From Saprospiraceae bacterium (lineage in GTDB: Bacteria > Bacteroidota > Bacteroidia > Chitinophagales > Saprospiraceae), in NCBI GenBank assembly GCA_029263015.1, contig JAJCYI010000137.1:1-53032 (forward strand): DNA of 53,032 nt, in the 5' to 3' direction. Position 1 is the stretch's first letter. The number at the start of each line of letters is the position of its first letter. Made by a program: the position numbers and the translations under genes. The notes below the pieces were generated by a model. The model was given only the letters and a program-made list of their open reading frames with translations, did no database searches and was not told the origin of the DNA. Below, piece by piece: positions 25,381-34,104 of this stretch.

Positions 25381-25701
25381 TCAAAAAATGTCACATTTTT
25401 CCATGCAGTCGAATATCTTGGTAATTTCGTCAAAGGCCAATCGGTAATAAATATTCCGGCCTTCCCTGAAAGAATTCAAGACTCCTTTGTCTTTCATCTT
25501 GGTTAGGTGATGGGACAGCAAAGATTGTTCGATTTCGATCTGTTCAAGAATTTGCGCAACCGATTGTGGCTGTCTTTCTTCGAGCAATTCAATGATTTCC
25601 AAGCGTAATGGATGCGAAATCGCTTTCAGGATGTGCGCCATTTTTTCCAGTTTTGCCCCGTCAATATTCCTGGTACTTATCTTTGTTTTTATGGTCATCA
25701 T
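25381..25701 (-). CDS. ArsR-family transcriptional regulator, likely of the sHdr cluster
   Basis: A 106-aa winged-helix protein with HPLRLEIIELL, the recognition region SLLSHHLTKMKDKGVL and wing REGRNIYYRL. It carries cysteines only at the C-terminus (C99 and C103, CMEKC), a layout that could sense redox or sulfur state. Known regulators of sHdr/Sox genes (SoxR, sHdrR) are ArsR proteins that use cysteines, though at other positions. It is the first gene of the minus-strand run and has a dyad (ATGAA-N6-TTCAT) at 25720-25735, 19 bp upstream, fitting autorepression. Two ATGs at its start make the exact N-terminus uncertain. Confidence 0.88.
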   Translation of the reverse strand: MMTIKTKISTRNIDGAKLEKMAHILKAISHPLRLEIIELLEERQPQSVAQILEQIEIEQSLLSHHLTKMKDKGVLNSFREGRNIYYRLAFDEITKIFDCMEKCDIF

Positions 25702-25719
25702 AATATTTGCGGCTAATGT

Positions 25720-25735
25720 ATGAATAATGGTTCAT
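25720..25735. promoter_or_regulatory. Candidate ArsR operator dyad upstream of the sHdr cluster
   Basis: ATGAATAATGGTTCAT reads ATGAA-N6-TTCAT, an imperfect dyad of the kind ArsR/SmtB proteins bind. It lies 19-34 bp upstream of the arsR start codon. Assignment is by position and symmetry only. Confidence 0.45.
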
Positions 25736-25745
25736 TTGTTCAAAA

Positions 25746-25876
25746 GAATATTTGGAGTTTTTATTTTGGCATTGCCTTATTTAGACAGCATTTAATTAAG
25801 CGAGGCATTACCATTGCCAAATATTCAAAACCATGTTGGCGGCCATGAATGATACATGAACATTTAACAAATGTAT
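25746..25876. other. Divergent intergenic region with two further dyads
   Basis: The arsR/aminotransferase intergenic region (25702-25980) holds GAATATTTGG (25746-25755) and its exact complement CCAAATATTC (25817-25826). It also holds ATACAT-N13-ATGTAT (25852-25876). These may be operators or mRNA hairpins for the divergent promoters. No -7 TAnnTTTG box was found on either strand. Confidence 0.4.
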
Positions 25877-25980
25877 CCACTGCTCTCACTTTCTTATTAA
25901 TGCTTCCTATTTTTGGCCTTTATTGACTTCCGAAATCCTCAACTTAACAGGATCAATTTTTTCAAACAACCTGACCAATC

Positions 25981-27501
25981 ATGCTGGAAAACTACTTCTC
26001 TAACTTTAGGAAAAACGTCATTGGCATTGACCAAACTTTTGACACTCCTTTCGGGAAAAAGAAAATCGTGTACGCAGACTGGACGGCGAGCGGTCGGTTA
26101 TATGGCCCCATTGAGCAACGGTTGCAGCACGAAATCGCCCCTTTCGTTGGCAATACACATACTGAAACAACCGTAACAGGTTCGACGATGACCCATGCCT
26201 ACCACGAGGCCATGAAGATCATCAAAAACCATGTTGGCGCCACAGACCATGATGTGATTATTTCTTCCAACTCCGGCATGACGGGGGTAGTCAATAAATT
26301 CCAGCGTATTTTAGGCTTGAAGGTACACGAGCATTTCCAACCCAAAATAAACCTTTCCGAAAATGAGCGCCCCATCATATTCTGCACCCACATGGAGCAC
26401 CACTCCAATCAGACTTCCTGGCTGGAAACCATCAGCGATGTAGAAGTTATTAATGCGGATGAAACAGGTCTCGTAGATTTGAACCACCTAAAGCAACTTT
26501 TGAAAAAACATGAATCCCGGAAAACAAAAATCGCCGCTGTTACTTCTTGCTCCAATGTCACGGGCATTTTTACACCTTATTATAGTATAGCTGAAATAAT
26601 GCACCGCAACGGCGGCCTGTGTTTCGTGGATTTTGCCTGTTCAGCTCCTTATATCCCCATCAATATGCACCCTGAAAACGAATGGCAAAAATTGGATGCG
26701 ATTTACTTTTCACCCCATAAGTTTTTGGGCGGGCCTGGAACAACGGGCATTTTGATTTTTGATTCGGAATTGTACAAAAACAAAATACCTGACAACCCTG
26801 GTGGCGGAACAGTGGACTGGACCAACCCATGGGGACAACACAAATACATTGATGAAATCGAAGCGAGGGAAGATGGTGGCACTCCTGCCTTTTTGCAAAC
26901 CATTAAAGTGGCGCTCTGCGTCAAACTGAAAGAAGAGATGGGCACAGATAAAATACTGGAAAGGGAGGAAAAAATGCTGAAAATATTAATGGGCGGCCTT
27001 GAAGACATTCCTAACCTGCACATTCTCGCTGGGCATATCAAAGACCGACTTGGCGTGGTTTCCTTCTATATTGACGACCTGCACTACAATCTGGCAGTCA
27101 AGTTATTGAACGACCGATATGGCATACAGGTGCGGGGTGGGTGTTCGTGCGCTGGCACTTACGGTCATTATTTGCTCCATGTAAGTCCACAACATTCAAA
27201 ATCTATCACTGACCAAGTCAACGTTGGCGATAATTCTTCCAAGCCTGGCTGGGTACGAGCGTCCATCCACCCCATTATGACAGATGAGGAAGTACACTTT
27301 ATGGTCAAAGCCATCCGAGCGCTTTGTCTGCATCACAAAGAATGGGAGGCAAACTATACGTATAGTCCTCAGGCCAATGAATTTCATTTTAACGGAGAAA
27401 ACCACTCCGATTTAAAACGGGCAAAAACATGGTTTGAGAAACCTTTGGGCACCCCCCAACGAAAGCCCCTATTTTCACGCTTGCTAAATTTCAGCAATTA
27501 A
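25981..27501 (+). CDS. Class V aminotransferase / cysteine desulfurase-like PLP enzyme
   Basis: A 506-aa fold-type I PLP enzyme. The PLP lysine is K247 in YFSPHKFLGG, the aspartate to the pyridine ring is D217 in FVDFACSAP, and GGCSCAG, about residue 390, holds cysteines near the place used for persulfide formation in cysteine desulfurases. It is longer than IscS or SufS (about 400 aa). It is divergent to arsR, so a sulfur-handling role alongside the sHdr cluster is possible. Whether it acts on cysteine or on another amino acid is not decided. Confidence 0.85.
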   Translation: MLENYFSNFRKNVIGIDQTFDTPFGKKKIVYADWTASGRLYGPIEQRLQHEIAPFVGNTHTETTVTGSTMTHAYHEAMKIIKNHVGATDHDVIISSNSGMTGVVNKFQRILGLKVHEHFQPKINLSENERPIIFCTHMEHHSNQTSWLETISDVEVINADETGLVDLNHLKQLLKKHESRKTKIAAVTSCSNVTGIFTPYYSIAEIMHRNGGLCFVDFACSAPYIPINMHPENEWQKLDAIYFSPHKFLGGPGTTGILIFDSELYKNKIPDNPGGGTVDWTNPWGQHKYIDEIEAREDGGTPAFLQTIKVALCVKLKEEMGTDKILEREEKMLKILMGGLEDIPNLHILAGHIKDRLGVVSFYIDDLHYNLAVKLLNDRYGIQVRGGCSCAGTYGHYLLHVSPQHSKSITDQVNVGDNSSKPGWVRASIHPIMTDEEVHFMVKAIRALCLHHKEWEANYTYSPQANEFHFNGENHSDLKRAKTWFEKPLGTPQRKPLFSRLLNFSN

Positions 27502-27513
27502 GACTGCTGGAAA

Positions 27514-27566
27514 TTTAGGCATATAGAAATTAGAAATTAGAAATTAGAAATTAGAAATTAGAAATT
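27514..27566. repeat. Tandem heptamer array (gaaatta)
   Basis: About six near-identical copies of the 7-bp unit agaaatt at 27526-27566, between the aminotransferase and mrp. Confidence 0.85.
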
Positions 27567-27719
27567 AAGGTGAATTAAACAAAATCATCTGGTAGTCAAT
27601 AATTTACGAAATTATTTTTATATTAAATAATTTAAAACCTATTGTCTGACGTCCACTTATGATTGTCATCCTTTTTACTCAAAACTAGAAACTCTATTAC
27701 TCAAAACTCACCTCCATTA

Positions 27720-28823
27720 ATGAATATCGAAGAAGGAAAAATCATAGAGGCACTTGGCCAAGTCATCTATCCAGGTACAGATAGGGATATTTTTTCCATG
27801 CACATGATTGAAAAGTTGGATACAGAAGGCAGCAATGTCAACATCCACCTGGCCCTGCCGTCTTTGGACATTCAACACAAAGAAAAATTGAATTTTGCGT
27901 GTATTGAGGAAATTCAAAAAATTTACCCAAAAGCTGAAGTAAACATCCACATGATGGCGCGGCCAGGTAACTTCAAGGAAAGCACTCCCGCCTCCCCTGC
28001 CGCTCCCGCCAAAAACATTATTGCCATAGCATCGGGAAAAGGTGGTGTAGGCAAATCCACCGTGGCAGTGAATTTGGCTTTAGGACTTCAACAATTGGGG
28101 GCTAAAGTAGGTTTGGTCGATTTAGACCTGCATGGCCCTTCCATTCCAACCATGTTGGGATTGCAAGGCCAGCACCCCAAAGTCAGCGAAGCCAACGGCC
28201 AACAAAAAATCCTACCGCTCGAAACACATGGCATGCCAGTCATGTCCATTGGCTTTCTCGTCAAACCAGAACAAGCAGTGGTGATGAGAGGCCCACGTCT
28301 GGCGGGGATCATCAATCAATTCCTCAAAGATGTACTGTGGGAATCTTTGGACTACCTGATCGTTGACCTCCCTCCCGGCACAGGTGACATTCAACTATCG
28401 CTAGTCCAAACAGTACCGGTCACCGGAACAATTATCGTCACAACGCCCCAGCGGGTGGCCGTTGCCGACGCCATCAAAGCAGCCAATATGTTCCGGATGC
28501 CGCCGATGGAAGTCCCCGTTCTCGGTGTGGTGGAAAACATGTCGTGGTTCACGCCAGTGGAGCTGCCAGACAACAAATATCATTTGTTTGGAAAAGGTGG
28601 TGGAGAGCAACTTGCAAGGTTGTACCAAACTAAATTACTCGGGCAAGTCCCGATCGTCCAGAGCATCCGGGAAGGTGGCGACACAGGGAAACCAGCAGTT
28701 TTGGAACAGGGAACGATCACCGCCCAACATTTCCTGAACATTGCCGAAAACACCATGAAGCAGGTCGCCGAACGCAACAAATCCCAGGCCCCGACCGAAG
28801 TGGTGCAAATTAAGCATCAGTAA
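27720..28823 (+). CDS. mrp: Mrp/ApbC-type P-loop ATPase, Fe-S cluster carrier
   Basis: A 367-aa protein: an N-terminal MIP18/DUF59 domain (IEEGKIIEALGQVIYPGT) followed by an Mrp/NBP35 ATPase domain with Walker A GKGGVGKST and VDLDLHGPSIP. It is the standard bacterial Fe-S cluster carrier. The family can pass Fe-S clusters to apo-proteins, useful beside an Fe-S-rich cluster. The ATG at 27720-27722 is preferred over the longer frame, which runs back into spacer sequence. Following DNA (28844-28875) has a strong stem. Confidence 0.93.
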   Translation: MNIEEGKIIEALGQVIYPGTDRDIFSMHMIEKLDTEGSNVNIHLALPSLDIQHKEKLNFACIEEIQKIYPKAEVNIHMMARPGNFKESTPASPAAPAKNIIAIASGKGGVGKSTVAVNLALGLQQLGAKVGLVDLDLHGPSIPTMLGLQGQHPKVSEANGQQKILPLETHGMPVMSIGFLVKPEQAVVMRGPRLAGIINQFLKDVLWESLDYLIVDLPPGTGDIQLSLVQTVPVTGTIIVTTPQRVAVADAIKAANMFRMPPMEVPVLGVVENMSWFTPVELPDNKYHLFGKGGGEQLARLYQTKLLGQVPIVQSIREGGDTGKPAVLEQGTITAQHFLNIAENTMKQVAERNKSQAPTEVVQIKHQ

Positions 28824-28843
28824 ATCATACTCCTATACACCCT

Positions 28844-29002
28844 GGTGTCCGACGCCTCGGAGGGCGTCCGACACCTTTATCAAATTAGAAAACAAAGGAT
28901 TGACTGAGGCTCAGAAATCTTTTCTCCCGATCTCCAAAGGGACCTATTCCATACTTTAACGAGATTTGTACAAGAACCAAAAAGGTTAAGGCGTCGGACA
29001 CC
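28844..29002. repeat. GTGTCSGACGCC palindromic repeats after mrp
   Basis: The stem GGTGTCCGACGCCT / AGGGCGTCCGACACC (28844-28875) is followed by a third arm, aaggcgtcggacacc, at 28988-29002. The same unit recurs at 32270-32345. A termination or transcript-end role is possible. The rest of 28824-29267 is AT-rich with nothing else recognised. Confidence 0.7.
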
Positions 29003-29267
29003 ATTGTATTCGCTACCAGTACTTTAAAGCGCACCACCCAACCCCTATAATATTCATCTCACAACCTTCTCTTTTTAAGTAAAAAATATTTGACCAATCA
29101 AGATTTGTCAAATTTTCAATTGAACATTCGAAGATATCTAGGATTGTTCATAATTTCACCTTCTGTTGTTTTCTGTTAACAATTATCACCAAATAATTTT
29201 CTATTCAATTTCCTTCCTGGTTCAAGACCATTTGAATCTATTTCCTAATTGTCTTAAAACTATTAAA

Positions 29268-30614
29268 ATGAAAAAAAATTATTTTAAACAAACTGCAGCT
29301 ACACTGTTATTGGTAAGTGGTTTGCTGACCACGACCGTTTTTGCAACCGATGGCTATTTTTCACTTGGATATGGAGCAATGAACAAAGGGATGGGAGGAG
29401 TCGGAGTGAGTATGTACCAATTTTCTCTTATCAACGGAAACCCTGCTGGGCTGGCGTTGTTGGGAAATCAGTACAGCGTCGGGGTGGCCCTTTTCAATCC
29501 AAACAGGAAATATACAATTACTGGCAACCCTTCTGGCATACCGGGCACTTTTGGCCTTACACCGGGCACGGTGGAAAGTGAATCCAAAAATTTCGCCATC
29601 CCCAATATAGGAGCCAACTGGGGTTTTGGCGCAAATGGTGAAAATGCATTCAGCATCGCCATCTTTGGCAACGGGGGTATGAACACCGATTACCCAACCC
29701 AAACCTTTTTCGACCAAAGTTCCACAACAACAGGCGTGAACCTCGCCCAGTTATTTGCCGCTTTTAGCTATTCAAGGAAACTTACCGAGAAACACAGTGT
29801 GGGCATCAGCGCTATTGCCGCTTACCAAATGTTTGAAGCTCAGGGCTTGGCCAGTTTTGGCGGCTTCTCTAGCGATGCCACCAAATTGACCGGTAATGAC
29901 TCAGACAACAGTGTCGGTTTTGGTGGCAAGTTGGGCTACTTGGGTGAAATTGCGGAAGGCCTGCGCCTTGGTGCCAGTTATCAAACTAAAATGGTAATGA
30001 GTGAATTCGATGATTATGCTGGCCTTTTTGCCGAGCAAGGTGATTTCGACATTCCTGCATCTTGGACTGCAGGACTTTCTTATGATGTGAGCGACAAACT
30101 TACCGTGGCATTCGATGTGAAGCAGATACTTTACAGCGACATTAAAGCAGTCGCCAACCCGATGAATTTGACGACTAATTCACCCACTGATCCAATGGGA
30201 AATCCAAACCCAAATTTTAGCCCTTTGGGAGCGGACGACGCATGGGGTTTTGGCTGGGAGGATATGACCATATTCAAAATTGGTCTGGAAGTTACCCCCA
30301 ACGAAGATTGGACATTCAGAGGCGGTTATTCTCACGGCGCGCAGCCTATCCCTGATAGTGAAGTACTTTTCAACATCCTTGCACCAGGTGTCATTGAAGA
30401 CCACATTGCCCTGGGATTTAGCAAAAGTATCGGCAGCAATGGCAACCAACTGCATTTTTCTTTCAACTATGCTTTGAACAAAAAAGTGTCAGGGTTTAAT
30501 CCACTTGATTTTGACCCAGTTCTTTCTGATCCGGCAAATGGCAATTTTGTGCCCAACCAGACCATTGATCTTGAAATGAACCAGCTTGATGTTGAGGTAG
30601 CTTTTACATTTTAG
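29268..30614 (+). CDS. OmpP1/FadL-family outer membrane protein
   Basis: An approximately 448-aa outer-membrane beta-barrel protein. It starts MKKNYFKQTAATLLLVSGLL with a signal peptide ending at ..FATDG, and the hallmark SLGYGAMNKGMGGVGVS follows directly after cleavage. Repeated amphipathic strands end in the terminal phenylalanine (VEVAFTF). FadL proteins let hydrophobic compounds cross the outer membrane. The long N-terminal extension of the open frame is discarded. A palindrome (30674-30706) follows it. Confidence 0.88.
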   Translation: MKKNYFKQTAATLLLVSGLLTTTVFATDGYFSLGYGAMNKGMGGVGVSMYQFSLINGNPAGLALLGNQYSVGVALFNPNRKYTITGNPSGIPGTFGLTPGTVESESKNFAIPNIGANWGFGANGENAFSIAIFGNGGMNTDYPTQTFFDQSSTTTGVNLAQLFAAFSYSRKLTEKHSVGISAIAAYQMFEAQGLASFGGFSSDATKLTGNDSDNSVGFGGKLGYLGEIAEGLRLGASYQTKMVMSEFDDYAGLFAEQGDFDIPASWTAGLSYDVSDKLTVAFDVKQILYSDIKAVANPMNLTTNSPTDPMGNPNPNFSPLGADDAWGFGWEDMTIFKIGLEVTPNEDWTFRGGYSHGAQPIPDSEVLFNILAPGVIEDHIALGFSKSIGSNGNQLHFSFNYALNKKVSGFNPLDFDPVLSDPANGNFVPNQTIDLEMNQLDVEVAFTF

Positions 30615-30673
30615 GTAATTTAAAATGGAGAATTGAGAACTAATGAATTTGTTGTAAGCGTTTGCTGGAAATA

Positions 30674-30706
30674 AGACCTGACAGGTTTCGAAAACCTGTC
30701 AGGTCT
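30674..30706. terminator. Palindrome AGACCTGACAGGTTT after the fadL-like gene
   Basis: AGACCTGACAGGTTT and its complement, separated by CGA, form a strong stem. No T-run follows, so a terminator function is likely but unproven. A half copy (AGACCTGTCAGGTT) is at 52935-52948. Confidence 0.5.
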
Positions 30707-30810
30707 GGCTGATAAGTCACCGGGTAAAAAATACTGCTGCTGAAATTTTAAGTGCCAACATTTCTCTTAACACCCTTAATTCTCAATTTGAAAGTATCCG
30801 TAGTTGACTC

Positions 30811-31113
30811 ATGAAAAAATTATCAATACTCCTCCTCGCCTGCCTGACCTGTACTTTTTTGGTGCAGGCCCAAAACCTCCAGCCTTATACCATCGGGGCA
30901 GAAACAACCGGCACTGTTTCCGAAGTAAAAAACAAAGTAAGAAATGCCCTATCTGAAAATGGCATTGAAGTCGTGGGCGAGTACACACCTGCTGGAGATG
31001 CCAACCGCTTGGTGCCTGCCATTACATCTCCCGATTTGAGCATGGGGACTTTTATGAAAATCGTTTCGACTCCAAAAGATATTAAACGGTTATTGGAAAC
31101 GGCGACGAAGTAA
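30811..31113 (+). CDS. Small secreted DUF302-like protein
   Basis: A 100-aa protein with a signal peptide (MKKLSILLLACLTCTFLVQA). The mature part has the N-terminal pattern of DUF302-like proteins (IGAETTGTVSEVKNKVRNAL, GIEVVGEYTP). It is shorter than most relatives I know, and ends at LLETATK, so it may be a C-terminally truncated member. The stop is followed 6 bp later by the methyltransferase gene, so the two are probably co-transcribed. The function is unknown. Confidence 0.6.
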   Translation: MKKLSILLLACLTCTFLVQAQNLQPYTIGAETTGTVSEVKNKVRNALSENGIEVVGEYTPAGDANRLVPAITSPDLSMGTFMKIVSTPKDIKRLLETATK

Positions 31114-31119
31114 GGGCTG

Positions 31120-31722
31120 ATGGGCATGATTTTCAAAAATTTAGAATCCGGTATCGAAGTCAAAGACGAAGACTTTCACCAAATCTACCCCCAGCAGATG
31201 AGGGGGTTTGCTGACATTCATTTCACCCCAATCGAAACCGCCAAAATGGCTGCCCGCTACCTGGTCCGAGAAGCTGGTACAAGGGTGCTCGACATCGGTT
31301 CGGGAGTTGGGAAGTTTTGCATGGTAGGAGCCTCCTGCACCCCTGGGCATTTCACTGGGGTTGAACTGCGTGAGAATCTTTACTCAATTTCCTGCGACCT
31401 TTTGCAGCAGTACCAACTGCCCAACCTCGAATTTATCCTCTCAAATATCACGGCAATTGACTTTCAGCAGTATGACGCTTTTTATTTTTTCAATGCCTTT
31501 TATGAAAACATCCATCCCGACGATAGCATTGACCACTCTGTGCAGATGCAGCAGGAACTCTACGAAAGTTATTCCCAATACGTGAAGGAACAGCTTGACG
31601 CCAAACCTACTGGCACCAGGCTGGCCACATTTTTCAGTTTTATGGATGAAGTGCCAGATAGCTACCTGTTGCAATCAGCAGGTGCGGAGGGCAAGCTCCT
31701 GCTTTGGGAAAAGATGGATTGA
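31120..31722 (+). CDS. Class I SAM-dependent methyltransferase
   Basis: A 200-aa methyltransferase with motif I VLDIGSGVGKFCM, an acidic end of strand 2 (FTGVELRENL) and a putative motif IV in YDAFYFFNAFYEN. A second possible ATG lies two codons inside. It follows the DUF302-like gene closely. The substrate is not evident; it resembles small-molecule or protein-type methyltransferases more than rRNA enzymes. Confidence 0.82.
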   Translation: MGMIFKNLESGIEVKDEDFHQIYPQQMRGFADIHFTPIETAKMAARYLVREAGTRVLDIGSGVGKFCMVGASCTPGHFTGVELRENLYSISCDLLQQYQLPNLEFILSNITAIDFQQYDAFYFFNAFYENIHPDDSIDHSVQMQQELYESYSQYVKEQLDAKPTGTRLATFFSFMDEVPDSYLLQSAGAEGKLLLWEKMD

Positions 31723-31778
31723 AAGGGATGGTTACTCATATCCAACTATTTACCAATTGAATCGCTATCTTTACGTCT

Positions 31779-32084
31779 ATGACGAGGTTTATTTATTTAA
31801 TATTCTTGGTTGCTTTTGTTAGCATACAATCGGCAGAGCTTCTTTACAGCATAGTTGATGCAGAGAGTTTATCCATTTCTTTCCTATTGGATGATTGTCA
31901 AGAATTTGAAAAGGACAACAATGAAGAAGAGCAACAAGAAAAAGCTGAAAAAAAACTTTCCAACGACAACCCTGTCTGTTCTATCCTAAGTTCCTTCTAT
32001 TTTAAAAGCGCAATAAACCCTCATTCCTGCGACTACTCCAACCCGTTTAAAGAAAACACCACACCTCCTCCTGAACTGGCTTAA
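31779..32084 (+). CDS. Small secreted protein, unknown
   Basis: A 101-aa protein with a signal peptide (MTRFIYLIFLVAFVSIQSAE) and a highly charged stretch (FEKDNNEEEQQEKAEKK) followed by a cysteine and proline-rich end (TTPPPELA). I do not recognise a family. It has no repeat or shadow character and lies just after the methyltransferase gene. Confidence 0.55.
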   Translation: MTRFIYLIFLVAFVSIQSAELLYSIVDAESLSISFLLDDCQEFEKDNNEEEQQEKAEKKLSNDNPVCSILSSFYFKSAINPHSCDYSNPFKENTTPPPELA

Positions 32085-32230
32085 CAGCTTGTTTCCCCGT
32101 TTCTCAACAAGTCGGAAATTTTACTAATGCACACCTTTGATTGAACGAAGGCTTAGTCCTCGCAGGCATATCTGAATATTGCTGGTGGGTGGTGGATAGT
32201 TAATTTTAGAGAATTTATCTGAAATGAATC

Positions 32231-32382
32231 AGGGGGGTGCATTTCAAAATGTCGGTAGTACTTCCCCCAGTGTCTGACGCCTCTCAGGGCGTCTGACACT
32301 TATGCCTGAGTTAGGTGTCGGACGTTCTACGAGGCGCCGGACACCGGGGCAAACGAAACCGACAAATTGAAATACACCCATC
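32231..32382. repeat. Palindromic element with nested GTGTCTGACGCC stems
   Basis: Outer arms GGGGTGCATTTCAAAATGTCGG (from 32233) and CCGACAAATTGAAATACACCC (to about 32380) enclose two stems: AGTGTCTGACGCCT / AGGGCGTCTGACACT and AGGTGTCGGACG / GGCGCCGGACACC. It shares its inner unit with 28844-29002. The region 32085-32624 holds no gene; beyond this element it has a stem at 32483-32510 (GTAAGCGCTGCC / GGCAGCGCCTAC). Confidence 0.65.
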
Positions 32383-32624
32383 AGGGGATAGAATTACAAA
32401 ATGATTTTACACTCAATTCCATTTAATTTTTCTGTTGTCCCAATTACTGCTCTTTATTTATTATTTAATAGTTGGTTTTCTTGTAAGCGCTGCCGAAAGG
32501 CAGCGCCTACTTTACCAAAAAAAGTTTGCATGCTGCCCCTACTGGACATTATTTCCGAAAACGTGTAGCTGTTTGAACCGTTTTTAGAAACAATAAAATA
32601 ACAAGCATAATGGCCCAAGTTAAG

Positions 32625-34104
32625 TAGGGTTTCCTCAGCGGCAGATAACTGCTTGGAAATGAATGGAATAAATTGACATTTCTATTATTTATGTACAAGG
32701 TTATTCGTATATTTGTTGAATAACTTTGCATTATGTTAAAATACATTTCTCAGCACCAAGGTAAATTTAAGGAATTCGGCAACCTTAAGCAATTGGAACT
32801 GCTTCCAGGCAACCGCTGGGTTCAGCTTGGGGATAAGCTTCCGTGGGATTTATTGGTAAATATCTATTCTGAATATTTTTCTGACCTGGGCAGTGTAGGG
32901 GTTAATCCCAGGATAATGATCGGCAGCCTCGTCATTAAGCACAAGCTTAACTATTCAGACGAAGAAACAGTATTGAGCATTTCAGAGAACCCCTACATGC
33001 AGTATTTTTTGGGACTGGATGAGTTTTGCACGGAACCTTTATTTGGTCCGAGCCTTTTTGTGGAAGTACGCAAACGTCTTGGCAGTGAAGCTTTCGAGTC
33101 CTTTACAGATGTACTGATCCGTGCTGCTGTTGGAAATAAAAAGGGATCGGATGATGGCAAGTTGCTGCCCAATAAAGGGAAGTTAAAACTTGATGCGACC
33201 GTTGCAGATCAATACATTCGGTATCCCAACGACCTTGGGCTGTTGAACGAGGCACGGGAGAAGACAGAGGCCATGATTGATGAACTGTTCGACTTTTTAA
33301 GGGACAGAATGATTGTGAAGCCGCGTACGTATAGGCAGCTGGCACGTAAGAAGTATTTGATAGAAGCCAAAAAGAGGCAAAAGAACAAAAAAACGTTACG
33401 GAGTGCCATTCGTTACATGCTTAATTGCCTTGACAGAAACATCCGCAATATCAACAAGATGTTGGATATGTTGAACGCCGCCCCCTTAAAATACAGGCAA
33501 GTGCGTGAATTTTGGATTATCCAAACGCTGAACGACCAACAACGGCAGATGTACCAAACAAAAGCCAGGCGTTGCGACCACAGGATCGTCAGTATTTCAC
33601 AACCACATGTACGTCCCATAGTAAGGGGCAAGCAAGGGAAAAAAGTAGAATTCGGTTCAAAGATTGGCCTTGCCCTGATGGATGGTTTTGTCAAGGCCGA
33701 TACCCTTAGCTGGGATGCCTACAATGAAAGCAGCGACCTGATCACCCAGGTGGAAACATATAAAAGCCTCTATGGATATTATCCGGAACTCGTTCAGGTG
33801 GATAAAATCTATGCTACGAACAAAAACCGGAAATGGTGTGCAGAAAAGGGGGTTCGCCTGACGGCCAGCCCAAAAGGCCCAAAAAAGAAACTCACTGCTT
33901 ATCAAAAAAGAAAACGAAAAAAGGAGTATGCCGAACGTAATGCTATAGAAGGAAAAATCGGACAGGCAAAACAGGGATACGAATTGAACAAGATTAAAGC
34001 TAAGTTAAAGGATACTTCAGAATGCTGGATAGGAGCCGTCCTTTTTATCACTAACCTGGTCAGATTCGCTGAAATCCAAAACTTCCTTTTCTGAGGAAAC
34101 CCTA
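32625..34104 (+). mobile_element. IS1182-like insertion sequence
   Basis: A complete-looking insertion sequence of about 1.48 kb with 14-bp perfect terminal inverted repeats TAGGGTTTCCTCAG (32625-32638) and its complement (34091-34104). The repeat may extend outwards (gttaRR on both sides). It carries one transposase gene. It has cut the 3' end of the lipoprotein gene at 34105-35222. No clear target-site duplication is seen. Confidence 0.85.
32733..34094 (+). CDS. IS1182/IS5-type transposase
   Basis: A 453-aa transposase with the DUF772-type N-terminus (LPWDLLVNIYSEYFSDLG, NPRIMIGSLVIKHKLNYSDEETV) and a DDE-type C-terminal domain (VQVDKIYATNKNRKWC, RNAIEGKIGQAK). The gene looks intact. A TAACTTTG box (32721-32728) sits 4 bp before the ATG and may be its -7 element. 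It lies within terminal repeats 32625-34104. Confidence 0.92.
   Translation: MLKYISQHQGKFKEFGNLKQLELLPGNRWVQLGDKLPWDLLVNIYSEYFSDLGSVGVNPRIMIGSLVIKHKLNYSDEETVLSISENPYMQYFLGLDEFCTEPLFGPSLFVEVRKRLGSEAFESFTDVLIRAAVGNKKGSDDGKLLPNKGKLKLDATVADQYIRYPNDLGLLNEAREKTEAMIDELFDFLRDRMIVKPRTYRQLARKKYLIEAKKRQKNKKTLRSAIRYMLNCLDRNIRNINKMLDMLNAAPLKYRQVREFWIIQTLNDQQRQMYQTKARRCDHRIVSISQPHVRPIVRGKQGKKVEFGSKIGLALMDGFVKADTLSWDAYNESSDLITQVETYKSLYGYYPELVQVDKIYATNKNRKWCAEKGVRLTASPKGPKKKLTAYQKRKRKKEYAERNAIEGKIGQAKQGYELNKIKAKLKDTSECWIGAVLFITNLVRFAEIQNFLF

Noticed and set aside
27514-27566. CRISPR array
   Set aside because: The repeat unit is 7 bp with no unique spacers and no cas genes.
32549-32746. A 65-aa minus-strand protein at the left end of the IS
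   Set aside because: Spans the IS terminal repeat and has no gene-like features; could at most be a remnant of the interrupted gene.
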